Assembly: GCF_030272615.1 (NCBI RefSeq)
Contig: NC_081409.1
Coordinates: forward strand, 875,618,594-875,682,593
DNA: 64,000 bases
DNA from: Cryptomeria japonica
Lineage: Eukaryota > Streptophyta > Pinopsida > Cupressales > Cupressaceae
Direction: 5' to 3'
Under the pieces are notes generated by a model, which did not search any database, had not been told where the DNA came from, and was given only the letters and a program-made list of their open reading frames with translations. This document shows, one piece after another, positions 12,571-23,471 of the stretch (positions within the stretch are counted from its first letter, which is position 1; each line of letters begins with the position of its first letter). A program made the translations under genes and the position numbers.

Positions 12571-13596
12571 ACTGTTCACCTTTATTTTCCCCGATGTAGG
12601 TTCTTGGCAGGCCCGGTTGTGATTGTTGTTTTTCTCTTTAGCCAGCAAGGATGAGTGTGCGTTACACTTGGTAGCCCGTCGTTGCTCTCTCGGTTCTTCT
12701 TTGGTGTCTCATTTTTGAAGTAGTGTGGTGGTGACAAATGACAATGCTCAGGCCCACTTGTTTGCACAGTCTGCAAGTGGTTTCCTCGCAACAGTCCCCT
12801 TTTCCGCAGTCCTTTCTCTTTTGATAGAATCAATTTAGTTCTGGGTAACCTCCCTTCCAGGCTGTTAAAGGAATTTGTTTTGTTAGGTGCAGGCCCTGTT
12901 GTGACACACCATTTTTTTCCATTCCAAGGAGGTTGGGCCAGTTTTGGATCTTCAAGGGAGCTGTTTTTAGAAGCAGTGGTGTATTTAAGGGGGGATTTTT
13001 CTATGGCAAAAGTGGATTATTTTTAGAAGAAGAAGAACAGTCTAATTTTCTAAGTAGGGGTTTTCTTTCGTTTCCAGCCTTAAAAAACTATTTGGGATTT
13101 TTTATAAGAAGATTATTCAGATTGTGTATGTGGCCTTTGTGATGGCTTTCTTGGCTTACTGTTTATAGTGTTTTCTGTGCTATTGTTGTTGAAAATTTTG
13201 ACAGACTTTGGGAATATTTTGTCTAAGACTTCACTCATTAAACTATGATTTTCTATACTTGTTATCTAGTGAATGCGTGATGAATGTGTCCCTTATGTTT
13301 TCAAGCAAATTTGGTTGTTGTTTTGATTACATTTTTTGCTTAGATGCTTATAGAAGTTGCAAGTGTTCTTTGATTTCTGTTGGTTCATTTCATAGTAATG
13401 ATATGGCGCATAGCCTAAGTAGTTAGCATTTCATTTTCTTAAAAGTATTTGTTTCCTCTCCCTTTCCTGAAAACCCAAGGAAGAGCCGACTTCTCAATCC
13501 CGGAGGTCATTCAGTGTTTCTTTGTGCAAGACGGTCCCCCAGCACTGAATTTCCCATAAGGTTGTTCGTCCTCGAAGCAAAATTTAGAGTCAATAG
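12571..13596. mobile_element. Unidentified ~1 kb insertion in A1 ORF2
   Basis: ORF2 text stops near 13600 and resumes near 12565; the A2 copy is continuous at this point (about 55960). TTAC occurs on both sides (12567-12570, 13597-13600), a weak target duplication. The plus strand starts TGTTCACC; the far end has no matching inverted repeat. It is less AT-rich than the neighbours, has GTATTTAAGG near 12974 that could serve as a TATA region, and holds a short minus-strand reading ending GGPSCTKKH. It could be a solo LTR of a gypsy-type element. Boundaries are good to a few bases only. Confidence 0.5.
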
Positions 13597-14134
13597 TTAC
13601 ATCATTTACCCTTAAAGATCTCTTATCAAATGTTGCTCCTGTTAGGTTAATCACTAGGTCATTTGAGACCTTCTTTGTTTTATTAGGTCTGTTACCATTG
13701 GAAGGTAACCCTGTCACAGCCTTTATTGCCTCTTTAGTGATTTTGTGAACTGAATCCAGCCAGAAGAATGTATCATTTACCCTACTTAATACTATCCTTA
13801 TAACATGCTTAGGAAAACCCAGAATACTGAGAATTTCAGTGAAACCTAGGGTTTCTGCTATCTTGTGCTCAGGTTTAACATTACAGGAATCATCACAGAT
13901 TACTAATTTATACATGTTCTTGATTTCCTCATCACCTAATTCTTCTCTGTGACAATGTATGTGCATTCTAGGGTCTTCAGCAAAAACTACTCCTCTAGGG
14001 ATTTGAGAAAAGCCACCAACATTATCATCTTTCTTGGCAATTTGAGGAACTAACTGAACTACGGATCTAGGACATTTAATCACTTCAACTATAGTAGGGT
14101 TTGCTATGAATTCAGGAACAGATGAAGAAGCCAT

Positions 14135-14439
14135 GATTATAAATACCTTTATCTGCCTTAGGAATGATTTCTTGATGAGTTGCTTCACTTCTTTGCTCGG
14201 AATGCCTTTGCTCTGGAATTTTCACGCTCTCAAAGGTTTGAATGCTCGGTGAAATAAAATTGGAGCCAAAAGCACTATTTTATAATGTTAATTTTTCCAA
14301 CCACCATATTTAATGCTTGCCAGTTAAGTAATGACTTAACTTATCTATCGATATAGAAGTAATTTCAACTTCTCACCATCAACTGAGGGAATAATAGCAT
14401 GTTTCACATTTGATTGCCAAACCCTCAAAGGAATTTTCT
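14135..14439 (-). other. A1 spacer between gag and ORF2
   Basis: About 300 bp with no ORF. The block AGATAAAGGTATTTAT (about 14139-14154, minus strand) lies just before the ORF2 start, as in A0, A2 and D. Confidence 0.6.
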
Positions 14440-15572
14440 TCAGTTAGATGAAGAGTCTCCTACCGATGGAGTGTTACTCTCTTCTGCCGGTGGAGTGTTA
14501 CTCTGTTCTGCCAGTGGAGGAGTGTTCCTATCACTATTTAGATTTGATTTCTTGATCCATTGTTTTGAGAATTCCTGCCTAACTTCAACTTTTTCTTTAC
14601 ATTTCAAACTAGGACCTTTGTAATTTACCGGTGAGGACTTGCTTCTACAAAATTTAGCAATATGTCCAATCTTGTTACAGGCATAACAAGTCACATTATT
14701 TTTTTGAATAGCTTTCCCATATCCTATGTGGTTTGTGTTCTACATTGATTAGATAGATGTCCAAATCTTCCACAAACATAACATCTTACATTCATTCTGC
14801 AATTTTCTGAATTATGACCAACTTTGTTGTGTTTTGAACATTGACCGGTGGGTGTATTGGTATTCTGATAATTTCTAGATCTACATTGATTTTCTCTATG
14901 ACCATACTTGTTACAGTTAAAACATTTGCCATTAAATTTATAAGCAGTAGGTTGTCTTACCGGTTTGCCTTGATCTTGTGTGTTTGCAGTACCGGAGCTT
15001 TCACCAGCTTCAAAGCCAAGACCATTAGTGTCACCATTAGGTTTTTGATTCTTCAACAAGTCACCAAGTTCTTCTGAGATTTTCTTGAATTTTTCTTTAT
15101 GTTGATTTGCAGCAGTCAGTTCTCCTTCCAAGATACCTTTTTGTCTCATGAGTTCATTTTAGTCATTCTATGCATGCATCAGATCTGTCTTCAACAAATC
15201 ATTTTCATAGCTAAGTCTCGTGTTCTCATTTGCAGCATCACTTAGTCTTCTAGTCAAATATTCTTCATTCTTCTTTCTATCTTCAATTTCTTTACAAAAT
15301 CTCATAGTCATATCCTGCATCTCATTCTTTGTTGTCATGTTTTCTTGTTTCAGCTTGTTTATTAGATCACTAAGAGTTTCCTTTTCATCATTCTCATTTT
15401 GCATCTTTTCACAAAGTTCTCTTCTCTTGTTTCTTGCAATGGTAAGATTTTATTGAAGTGCTTGAATAATATCCTGTGCAGCCTTTAGGTCATCTTCAAG
15501 TTTGATATTTTTCAACTTTTCTGCATCATAGTCTGAGAGAGTTGCTTCTAATTGCTTCATTAAGTTTTCCAT
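14440..15572 (-). pseudogene. A1 gag: coiled coil plus four CCHC zinc knuckles
   Basis: The ATG is at 15570-15572 (complement), 70 bp after the primer site. Residues 1-160 form a charged coiled coil (NEMQDMTMRFCKEIED). Four knuckles follow: CFNCNKYGHRENQC, CSKHNKVGHNSENC (second Cys now His), CYVCGRFGHLSNQC and CYACNKIGHIAKFC. A one-base loss near 14727, relative to A0, shifts the frame before the fourth knuckle. The protein ends soon after 14440. Length is about 375 codons, and no protease motif (DSGA/DTGA) follows. Gag of Sireviruses also has a coiled coil and zinc knuckles; the match is by layout. Confidence 0.8.
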
Positions 15573-15630
15573 CTCTACCGGTGTCAAGATCTTCCTCAAG
15601 CTATTAGGCTTCTGAAAATAGAGGACCAAG

Positions 15631-15643
15631 CTTTGATACCAAT
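15631..15643 (-). other. A1 primer binding site (tRNA-iMet type)
   Basis: The minus strand directly after the 5' LTR reads ATTGGTATCAAAG, one base from the standard TTGGTATCAGAGC that pairs with the 3' end of plant initiator Met tRNA. Confidence 0.85.
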
Positions 15644-16437
15644 TGTTAGGATTCCCATAGATACTGAGAGGAGGGGGTGAATCAGTATCTGACCGGTTAT
15701 AAGATTTTCTTAACTCAAAACATGTAAAGCATATCAATATTGTATACCAGTAAACAATAAATAATTCAATAAATAGAGATAACAACCACATGAAAAACAC
15801 ACCATAACACAGTAGTTTAACGAGGAAACCCGATGTGGGAAAAACCTCGGTGGGATTTGTGACCCACAATATTCACTTACTGGCCAATAAGAGAATATTA
15901 CTGCTACAATAGGGGCCTGCACATGTAGGAAGGCCAAGTGCCTAGAGCTCACTACTCAATTACAAAATGGGAAGTCTCACTAACTTACAAAATGGATTAT
16001 ATAAATCCAATATCTTGTGTTGCTTCAAAATAGCATCTACTATGCCAGAGCCAGTACCGGTTTATAGCTCTGCTTCATACATAAACCCTTAACCTATAAT
16101 TCGCATAATAGGTCTGCCTTATTTTGCCTATATATTTCCTTCCATCTCTTACAAAATGTTCTACAATGATCTCTTATATATATGAGTCATTTTGCAACTT
16201 TCCAAGTCGGCTTACAATGATTTTACAATAATTAACAAAATATATTACAAACAAAATTCCTGTCAGCTTCTGTGCCGGTATGCTTCCTTTTACTGCTGGT
16301 GGTCTTTGTGCCGATGTAGATTGTCTTTGCTGGTGTCGGTAAATTGTCTTGCCGGTGTCATAGGATTGTAAGGTTGCCATCAATGACAAAACCTTCAACC
16401 ACCTACAATATCTTATTGGAGTGTGCATTTGCCAACA
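15644..16437 (-). repeat. A1 5' LTR
   Basis: 794 bp, TG...CA. Hairpin arms AGATACTGA (15659-15667) and TCAGTATCT (15682-15690) are perfect 9-bp complements around a C-rich loop. A TATA-like stretch (CTCATATATATAAGAG on the minus strand, near 16170-16186) could place the transcription start. Confidence 0.92.
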
Positions 16438-16488
16438 CTGTATTCCCCCATATTTCCTTCCAAGTGGTTAGACTTATAGAAAGGTTGG

Positions 16489-16501
16489 CTCTGATACCAA
16501 T
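16489..16501 (-). other. C primer binding site (tRNA-iMet type)
   Basis: The minus strand reads ATTGGTATCAGAGCC immediately after the 5' LTR of C, a full match to the iMet-type plant primer site. Confidence 0.88.
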
Positions 16502-17665
16502 TGATGAATACTAAGAGGGGGGGGGGTGAATTAGTATACCAAAAAATACTGTAAACAAACTTTTAAACAGTTTAGCAGATAACTAGTATAACGGATTCAC
16601 TAATAAACTGATTAAGATAAATGCAAAACAAATAACAAACAAAGCATTCACCCACAAGAGCATAATCACCATAACACAAGATATTCAATGTGGAAACCCA
16701 AATGGGAAAAACCACGGTGAGCAGAAAATCACAAGTAACTATCTGCAAAATAGAAACCAGACCGGTTAAGGTCATACAATGTTCTTCACTAGAACAGATC
16801 TTGTTAGGAATCTAGATCTTTGTTAGGAGATAAGTCCTATTAAAGACTACCTTGTTAGAGGATTTCAGATCCACAGTTGCGAACCACCTTGTTAGAGGAT
16901 TTACAAAGGCTTTGTTGGGCCTACCCGGTTAAGGGTTTCAGACTTGTCGAAGATATTAGTAATCAACAAGTGAATGATCTAGATACTAGCACAATATGCT
17001 TGGTTAGATCCTAGACAGCTCATTGTTAATGCATATTAGCATTACTTTAGTCTTCAATATCTCCACACTCTATCTCTTCACACAGACCTAATCTTCTCTT
17101 CAATGATCGCACATAACCATTTCAATTCTATATCTCACATATCACATATCTCACATATCTCACATATAACATATCTCACTTACTCATGCAAACCCTAGAT
17201 ATGATGTCCTTATAAAGGAATCTGATTTCATTTCAGTCCAATAGAATTAGACTACAAGTTCGTAGGTACAGTGTATCTAGACACATTTGGTAACACAACA
17301 CAAAAACACCGCCAAAGTGTCGGTGGATGATAACTCATCACACATTATAGTAATATCGATTGGTAACTCATCAAAAACTAATATCAGTTAATACAATATC
17401 AGTTAACTACTACTTGGTTACTTTGTACCGCTTGAGCTCCTCGAACCGCTTGGGAGCCTCGTACCACTTGGGGTCTTCACACCGCTTGAGGTCTTCATAC
17501 AATCTGTGACCGGTAAACCATTTTTTGCAAAACACCAATAGTCTAAAGACTATACATTCAATAATACATAATACCGGTTGGAATAATTACCAGTTGAGCA
17601 TAACTCACACATCAAGAAAGTGTGTGTCCATCAATGACAATCAAAACATCATCAAAATTCCAACA
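16502..17665 (-). repeat. C 5' LTR
   Basis: 1,164 bp, TG...CA, pairs with 2393-3612. It contains the ATACTAA/TTAGTAT hairpin beside a G-run, and the repeated CTTGTTAGAGGATTT segments near 16850-16905. Confidence 0.9.
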
Positions 17666-17670
17666 TTCTC

Positions 17671-17832
17671 ATGAAGTTCTCTTCTTTTTTTTCTAGCAAT
17701 AGTGAGATTCTCTTGAAGTCCTTGAATGAATTGCTATGCAGTGCTTAGATCATCTTCAAGTTTGATATTCTTCAACTTTTCTGCATCAAAGTCTGCAAGA
17801 GCTGTTTCCAATTGCTTTCTCAATTTTTCCAT
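17671..17832 (-). pseudogene. A0 gag, N-terminal part
   Basis: The ATG is at 17830-17832 (complement; MEKLRKQLETALADFDAEKL). It is highly similar to the first residues of the A1 and A2 gags. One TAG interrupts it near 17740. It is cut by insertion of C; the coding continues at 2392. Confidence 0.75.
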
Positions 17833-17890
17833 CTGTACTGGTGTCAGAATCTTCCTCAAGTTGTTAGGCTTTTGAAAATAGAGGACCAGG

Positions 17891-17903
17891 CTCTGATACC
17901 AAT
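17891..17903 (-). other. A0 primer binding site (tRNA-iMet type)
   Basis: The minus strand reads ATTGGTATCAGAG right after the 5' LTR, an exact iMet-type site. Confidence 0.88.
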
Positions 17904-18696
17904 TGTTAGGATTGATGATAGTCCCAAAGATACTGAGAGGGGGAGTGAATCAATATCTAACCGGTTTACAAAATATTTGACCTTATTAAGTATTTTGCAT
18001 TCCAAAATAGTGTACCGGTAAACAAGAATTAATGCAGTAAATAAGAACAATAAAAACAACATAGCAAGCACACCATAACACAAGATTTTTAATGAGGAAA
18101 CCCAGTGTGGCAAAAACCTCGGTGGGGTTTGTGACCCATAATATTCACTCACTAGCCAATGAATGGATATTACTTACAAGAGGGGCCTGCACATGTAGGA
18201 AGGCCAACTACCTAAAGCTCACTGCTCAATTACAAAAGGAAGTCTCACTAACTTACAAAATGGATTATGAAAATCCAATATAATGTACTGCTACAAAAAG
18301 CATATGCTATGCTAGGTTTAGTATAGGTTTAAGCTCATACAATGACCATAAACCTTTCTACAAAATCTGCCTTGATATTCACTCTACATATCCATCACAT
18401 CATATATCCTCTCTCTCATATATGTCTCTCAAATGATCTACAAGATCTCATACTTATATATGAGTCTTATTACAATATGCCATGTCGGCTTACAAAAGGA
18501 TATTGCAATTAAATACAATAATCAAAATTCTGTCGGCTAGGATGCCAGTAAACATTTTTGTTGCTCTCAGTGAACTATCTGCCAGTGTAGAGTCTATCGG
18601 TGCCAGTGCCTGCTGGTGCCATAAGATTGCAAGGTTGCCATCAATGACAACACCTTCAATCACCTTTCACTACCATTAGAGTGTGCAATGCCAACA
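17904..18696 (-). repeat. A0 5' LTR
   Basis: 793 bp, TG...CA, similar to the A1 and A2 LTRs. Hairpin arms AGATACTGA (17928-17936) and TCAATATCT (17950-17958) pair with one G-U on the sense strand. The partner LTR lies beyond the left edge. Confidence 0.88.
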
Positions 18697-18701
18697 ACTC
18701 C

Positions 18702-19104
18702 TACACTAGCAGGGAGCTCATTCGGTAACTAAGGCAGATGCCCTAGGGGTAGGCAAAATTCATGAAGATGCTGCATATGCCCTGGGAAGAGATTCTAGAA
18801 GATGTTCCAGACATTGGAGATAATTATCCGGCATGGATATGTTCTCAGCAACATCCGATATTTTTCACCGACAGTCATTTATGTCAATGGAAGATTAGGG
18901 TTTTTCTCGAAGGTTAAAAGGTTGAATACACTTCATTATTAATTACCTTGCATTCAAAGGGACTTCAGAGTGATTCAGAGCGACTAACTACGATCAAAGG
19001 AAATTTAGAGAAATCAGATTTCTTCTTGAGTGATCTCACCAACGTTTGAAAGAATTTGTTGGATGTTTTCACCGAGAGCAATCAAAAGGTATTTATCTCT
19101 AAAC
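18702..19104 (+). other. D spacer upstream of ORF2
   Basis: About 400 bp with no long ORF. It ends CAAAAGGTATTTAT (19082-19095) just before the ORF2 ATG, matching the spacers of the A elements. Confidence 0.55.
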
Positions 19105-22100
19105 ATGGAAGTGGGATCATCATCTATTCTCATTTTTATTGCAAACCCGACTATAGTAGAGGTCAAGAACCACCCCAAGCCAATTTTCAAGCTGTATCCA
19201 CATGTGGTTACCTTGGAAGATTTAGTTGGAGCATTTTCTCACGTTCTGGAGGGAGTTGTCTATGTAGAGGATGTTAGGGCATATATTCACTATTACATCA
19301 AGGACTTGGGAACTTCAAAAATTAAGGGCATGTATATGAATGAGCTGATGGGAGAATATAGAAAGATAAAACCGGTATTCAAGCATATTGAAGACCTAGG
19401 GTTTACAAACATTCTTAATATTCCAGAGTTTGAGGATGAGATAACCAGATATGTTCTGAGCAGAGTACATGGGGAATTAATATAGCTAAATAGACCTTAC
19501 AAAATCACTAAGGAAGCCATCTAGACAATCACTGGTTTGCCATCAGTTTGAAAACATCCAGACAAGAAGGTTTCAATTGATTTCGTGAGAAAGATCACCG
19601 ACGCGACATCCGATAAAAGACCCATGAAAGTGAGCACTATCATCGACACATAAGACATCAAATTTTGGTAGCATGATCATCAGGTATAAGGTAACTTATT
19701 CAAACCACCTAAATTTTGTTTCCAATTCATGCATTTTGGCTACATACAAAATGATGAGAGAGAATGTGAAATTAGATCTATGCGGTTGGATTCTTGATGA
19801 GTTGTTGATAAACTTAGGAAAGATTAAGGGTGAAAAGAAGGGTACATTCTGGTATGATGACTTGATAGTTTGCTTGATGTTATATTTCATGAATGATACA
19901 CCCAGTCTTGGTAAGAGACAATGGGCTTTTGATATCTTGGTAGGAAGATAATTGAAACAGTCAATTTCTACTTTAGGAAGCCAGAGAGATGAATAGTACG
20001 AGGATATTTCAAAGCATTCTAGAAAACTATGAGGTCTAGGGTAAGGGTACCTGAGCATATTATAGAAAAATACTAAACCAACATATGCTTCATGGTAAAG
20101 AAGGATGAGACACTCATGGAAGCAGTCAAACCCTGAAATATTTTGATTGAAGAAATGGTCTTGATGCCTATGAAAAAATGTTGATTGATGCACCAATAGA
20201 TGAGGCAGAGAAGCCCTATTATACTACACAATAGAAAACTCAAGAGGTTAAAATAGAGTTCAACCAAAAGAAAAGAGAGAAGTAGGAAGTGAAAACAAGA
20301 AAATTTGTGGAGAAGGTCTCAAAGGATATCAAAGCACTACTTGATGTTGTCCCGAAGAAAGGCAGAAAAGGGAAGGATCCTGAAGTTCATATTGAGCCTT
20401 TTATTGAAGAATCAAAATATGAGGATGACACACCATTGGCAGTTAAGAGGTTTGTTAGAAAGAAACCAAAGGAAACAAAGGCAAAAGCTAAGAAGAAACC
20501 GGTTAGGAAGGTTACAATCAAAATACCAGCACAAAAGCAAGCACCTAAAGCAACACCTTCAGCTACATCCGGTACTGCAAAGAGCAAGAAGAATAACACT
20601 AATTCTGGTAAGTTTCCACCTAAAACTTGTGCAGAATTAGTAGATGTAATCACTAAATATGGCATGATAAAGAATATTCAATTTTACTAAGATCACTTAG
20701 AGGAGGATGAACAAAGAGAAGTAGAGGAAGTAGATTATACTTGGATATTTATAAGAAAGCCTTAATAGAAATAGAAAATCAAATACCATCTTACTTGTAT
20801 AATATTTTAGATGCTAGAAGATTGTTAGCTATACAAGAAGATAAACATATTGAAATTCAAGAGCTATTATCTATTTGTGTTACTATTGCTCTTGATGAAA
20901 TGGAAAAGACACTTGAGGTGGTAGACAAAAAAGTTTTCAATAACAAACATAGGATAACTAGTCTGATGCTTGGAAGAGTAAATGAAATAATAAAGGAGAC
21001 TCAAAGAGCATGGGTTAAATTTCTTGAAGAAAACAGGGGATTCTTTACTTCATCGAAAACCAAGACAGACATTGTAGATACCCTGGTTGAAGGAAAAGGA
21101 AAGAGGATTATGGGTACTTCACCCCCAGTTTTGAAAAATATTAAGATATTGGAAATTGAGCCCCCAATAAATACAGATGCACAGACAAATATTGAAATAC
21201 TGGTTAATATAGAGAGTGAACAAGCTAATATTGTACAGGATACTAATATTGAGGATAATTTTCCTTTGGATACAAATATACAGGTTGAAGTTATAGTTCC
21301 TACATAGGAACCGACAATTACACAGACTGCACCAAGTGGCGAAGCCACTGGTACAAGTGAGGAGGTTATAAAGGATAAAACTTCAGAGGAGAAGGTAGGG
21401 GAATCCGACAGGGAACTGGTTGTTGGTCCATCATTATTGTCAATTGACACCTCATAGGTCAAAAAGAAAAACATCATAGACATGAGTCCTACTGAACTGA
21501 TGATGATGGCAACACAAAAACTAATGAAGGAGGGATCCATAGATAAAGGGATTATAGATCAATCAGTCACCATTTTATGTAGATTGGTCTTGGAGTGTAA
21601 GATTGAAAATGAAGCAAGCCCATCCGACAAGCTTAAGATAATCACTGAGCATATTTCAAAGGATTTTCAATCCTGACAACAAATCTCAAACCAGCAAGCA
21701 CTAGAAAGGTTTACTCGGGCTAAGAGAGTTGCATTTGATCAGGTAATTGAAACTGAGAAGGAAAAGATTGATGAGAAGTTGATCCTAATAGAAAAGTACT
21801 TGAAGCAATGTACAAATATATATAGGGTACGTTGTAACACTGAAATAATTACAACTAATGTGGATAAAAAGATAAAATAAATTCAGGAGAAAATTACAAG
21901 TATAGTGAATTCTTTTGACAGACTGATTTCATTGACTACATCAATTGATGGTCAAATTTTGATTTTGGAATGCCAAATTTCTGTTCCTGAGAAGGAAAGA
22001 GACAAAATAATTAGGAGATCCAGAAGTCTGAGAGGCTTAGTGAGTCCCCAGTTGGATTCACTCAGTTTACACAAGAAAGAATGCATAGATGTGGTGGAAA

Positions 22101-22265
22101 AGCCAACACCGACAAAGGTAAATGAGAGAATATTTTGCACATTGATTGAGTGGACTTGTATCTATTTCTGATACATTGAAAACCGGTCGGGATACTTATT
22201 TGGAGTTACTGGAGAAGACTTATCCAGAAATTTTGAAATTCGTCAAGCTTCGGTACGACATTTTT
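19105..22265 (+). pseudogene. D ORF2: diverged A-type ORF of unknown function
   Basis: The ATG at 19105 gives MEVGSSSILIFIANPTIVEV. The A-family signature follows: GAFSHVLEGVVYVEDVRAYIHYYIKDLG, LGFTNILNIPEF, YVLSRVHGE, then ITKEAI and TGLP after a TAG. The middle holds a basic block near 20290-20530 (KKPVRKVTIKIPAQKQAPK). A helical segment follows (20741-20960), then an acidic repeat-like linker (TNIEILVNIESEQANI) and a coiled-coil tail to about 22150. At least ten stops or frame breaks are present. Total span is about 1,050 codons. Confidence 0.7.
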
Positions 22266-22321
22266 GGTGATATTCATTGTATAGTTCTTATTCTTTTGAC
22301 ATTCTTTTTAAATTTTTGGAT

Positions 22322-22529
22322 GGCATTGATGTCAAAGGGGGAGTAGTATAGATGTGAAAAAGAATAAAAGAAGTTGTATATATTAGGGGGAGTCATGGAG
22401 TAATGGATTTTTGGAGATATGGAGTATTTTGCATATTCAGCTCAGGGGGAGCAGGGCAGGATGAAACTGACAAATGAAACCTTGACCATTTTTCACATGA
22501 GTGTTGCCATCACTTCCAAAGGGGGAGAT
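22322..22529 (+). other. D multiple polypurine tracts
   Basis: Four tracts: 22322-22346 (GATGTCAAAGGGGGAGTAG), 22383-22395 (TTAGGGGGAGTC), 22442-22453 (TCAGGGGGAGCA) and 22513-22529 (TCCAAAGGGGGAGAT), the last touching the 3' LTR. The first and last are the conserved pair seen in A1, A2 and C. Confidence 0.8.
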
Positions 22530-23471
22530 TGTTGGCAATTGAAACTCAATTGGTTGGTTTCACTATGTTGTCATTGATGGAAACATGGTATTTTGTTCTA
22601 GCTTCATGTTTTGATTCTATGGTGTATCAGCATGCACTTCATAGATACTTCACCGACACCGACACCGGAACCGACAGAACAGAAGGATTTATTTAGTTAC
22701 CGGCAATGCAGGCCGACATGGTTTAGTAAAGGTTATCAGTATTGGAGGCCAACATTTCTTGATCCGATATCGACAATTGATTTCAATGTTTATGCATTTA
22801 TGTTATCTAGCCGACATGTAAATTGATATTGTATATATCTTTGTAAGTCGAAATAAGGCATGTAAATTTGTATAGGGTATATAGGATAGTTTGATAGATC
22901 ATTTTGATAAGAAAAAAAGAGATAGGATTATGGATATGCGAATGTAATATGATGCAAAATATATCACAAAGATCATGTATGTGAGGAAATTATTGTAAGG
23001 GTTATTTTGGTAAAGGGTGTAGGGTTTCTGACCAAAACAAACATAGCTTAAACCAGAACTATATTCTGGCATACTAGATGCTATCTTAGCAGTTCACACT
23101 TCTCCAAATTGTAGTCTGGAATTTAATGTACTCAGTGAGGCTCCTTTTGTGATTGAGCAGTGAGCTCTAGGCTGTATGCCTTCCTACAAGTGTAGGTCCC
23201 TCATATTTTGTAATATCTCTTCATATGGCCAATGGATTGATATTGTGGGTCACAAATCCCACTGTGGTTTTTCCTCTTTGAGGTTTTCCATGTATAAATT
23301 TGTGTGTTATGGTTATCATTTATGTGATTGGCTTATTGGTTAGTTTACTTCTTTTAATTCTATATATACCAGTATATCAGTTGGTGTATGCATGTTTCAA
23401 TAAGGCTAAAACTTATTATTCTGGTATAGCATTGATTCACCCCCCCCTCTCAGTGTTATTGGTTTCCAACA
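22530..23471 (+). repeat. D 3' LTR
   Basis: 942 bp from TGTTGGCAATTGAAACTC to TTTCCAACA. Near the 3' end, arms AGCATTGA (23428-23435) and TCAGTGTT (23450-23457) pair with two G-U wobbles around the C-tract. It holds GCAGTGAGCTCTAGG and GTGGTTTTTCCTC blocks, as in the A LTRs. The 5' partner is outside the window. Confidence 0.85.

Larger units (their letters stand above)
8776..14134 (-). pseudogene. A1 ORF2: large protein of unknown function, interrupted by two insertions
   Basis: The start is ATG at 14132-14134 (complement; MASSSVPEFIANPT). N-terminal block 14134-13600: EDPRMHIHCHREELG, LGFTEIL, VLSRVNDTFFWLDSVHKIT, AVTGLP. Middle: LNLVSSLCIKSACDMI (12542-12420), then across the solo LTR to 11349-10624 with VNKYKDEICFVIKKDEIWME and the basic RKRKPSLISTPSPRRTRQKQ. 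Next is a helical block (10485-10213, LDIYKKFLMQVVDELP), an acidic low-complexity linker (10200-9748) and a coiled-coil tail (9726-8980). Total about 1,150 codons without the inserts. The ORF is well preserved despite small breaks. It shares length and order with A2 ORF2. I recognise no enzymatic motif. Confidence 0.75.
7789..16437 (-). mobile_element. Element A1: complete non-autonomous Sirevirus-like LTR retrotransposon
   Basis: The ends are TG...CA with 5-bp flanks CTGTA on both sides (7784-7788 and 16438-16442). The LTRs are 7789-8586 (3') and 15644-16437 (5'). Primer site, gag, spacer, ORF2 and polypurine tracts occur in order on the minus strand. Two later insertions sit in ORF2: a solo LTR at 11350-12411 and an unidentified insert at about 12571-13596. 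Without them the element is about 6.6 kb. No pol domain is present, so it must have moved with enzymes supplied by another element (inference). It is inserted in the leader of C. Confidence 0.92.
2393..17665 (-). mobile_element. Element C: LTR retrotransposon with unknown long ORF, split by A1
   Basis: Both LTRs are present (2393-3612 and 16502-17665) and the element ends TG...CA. The 5-bp flanks are identical: TTCTC at 2388-2392 and 17666-17670. On the minus strand the primer site (16489-16501) follows the right-hand LTR and a polypurine tract (AAAGGGGGAGAT) precedes the left-hand one, so the right LTR is 5'. The internal region is broken by A1 at 7789-16437. Net of A1 it is about 6.6 kb and codes for one long ORF of unknown function. 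I see no zinc-knuckle gag, protease, integrase or RT. Confidence 0.9.
1..18696 (-). mobile_element. Element A0: Sirevirus-like non-autonomous LTR retrotransposon (partial, left end outside window)
   Basis: On the minus strand the order is 5' LTR (17904-18696), iMet primer site, coiled-coil/zinc-knuckle gag and the start of ORF2, which runs off the left edge. The gag is split by element C (2393-17665): the gag reading stops at 2392 and continues at 17671. The base run after the LTR at 18697-18701 is ACTCC and should recur at the unseen left end. A0 sits inside element D, whose ORF2 leader resumes at 18702. No protease, integrase or RT is visible in the part present, although the 3' part is missing. 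Membership of the A family rests on close protein similarity to A1 and A2. Confidence 0.85.
18697..23471 (+). mobile_element. Element D: A-family relative, plus strand (5' part outside window)
   Basis: ORF2 (19105-22265), multiple polypurine tracts and a 942-bp 3' LTR occur in order. Its gag and 5' LTR would lie to the left of A0, which is inserted between D's gag and ORF2. The base run after the 3' LTR is AAAAT. ORF2 is clearly related to the A family but more diverged and has more stops, which suggests an older insertion. Confidence 0.8.

Noticed and set aside
15631-15643. Possible tRNA gene fragment
   Set aside because: Only the 12-18 base primer site is present, always next to an LTR; no cloverleaf can be formed.
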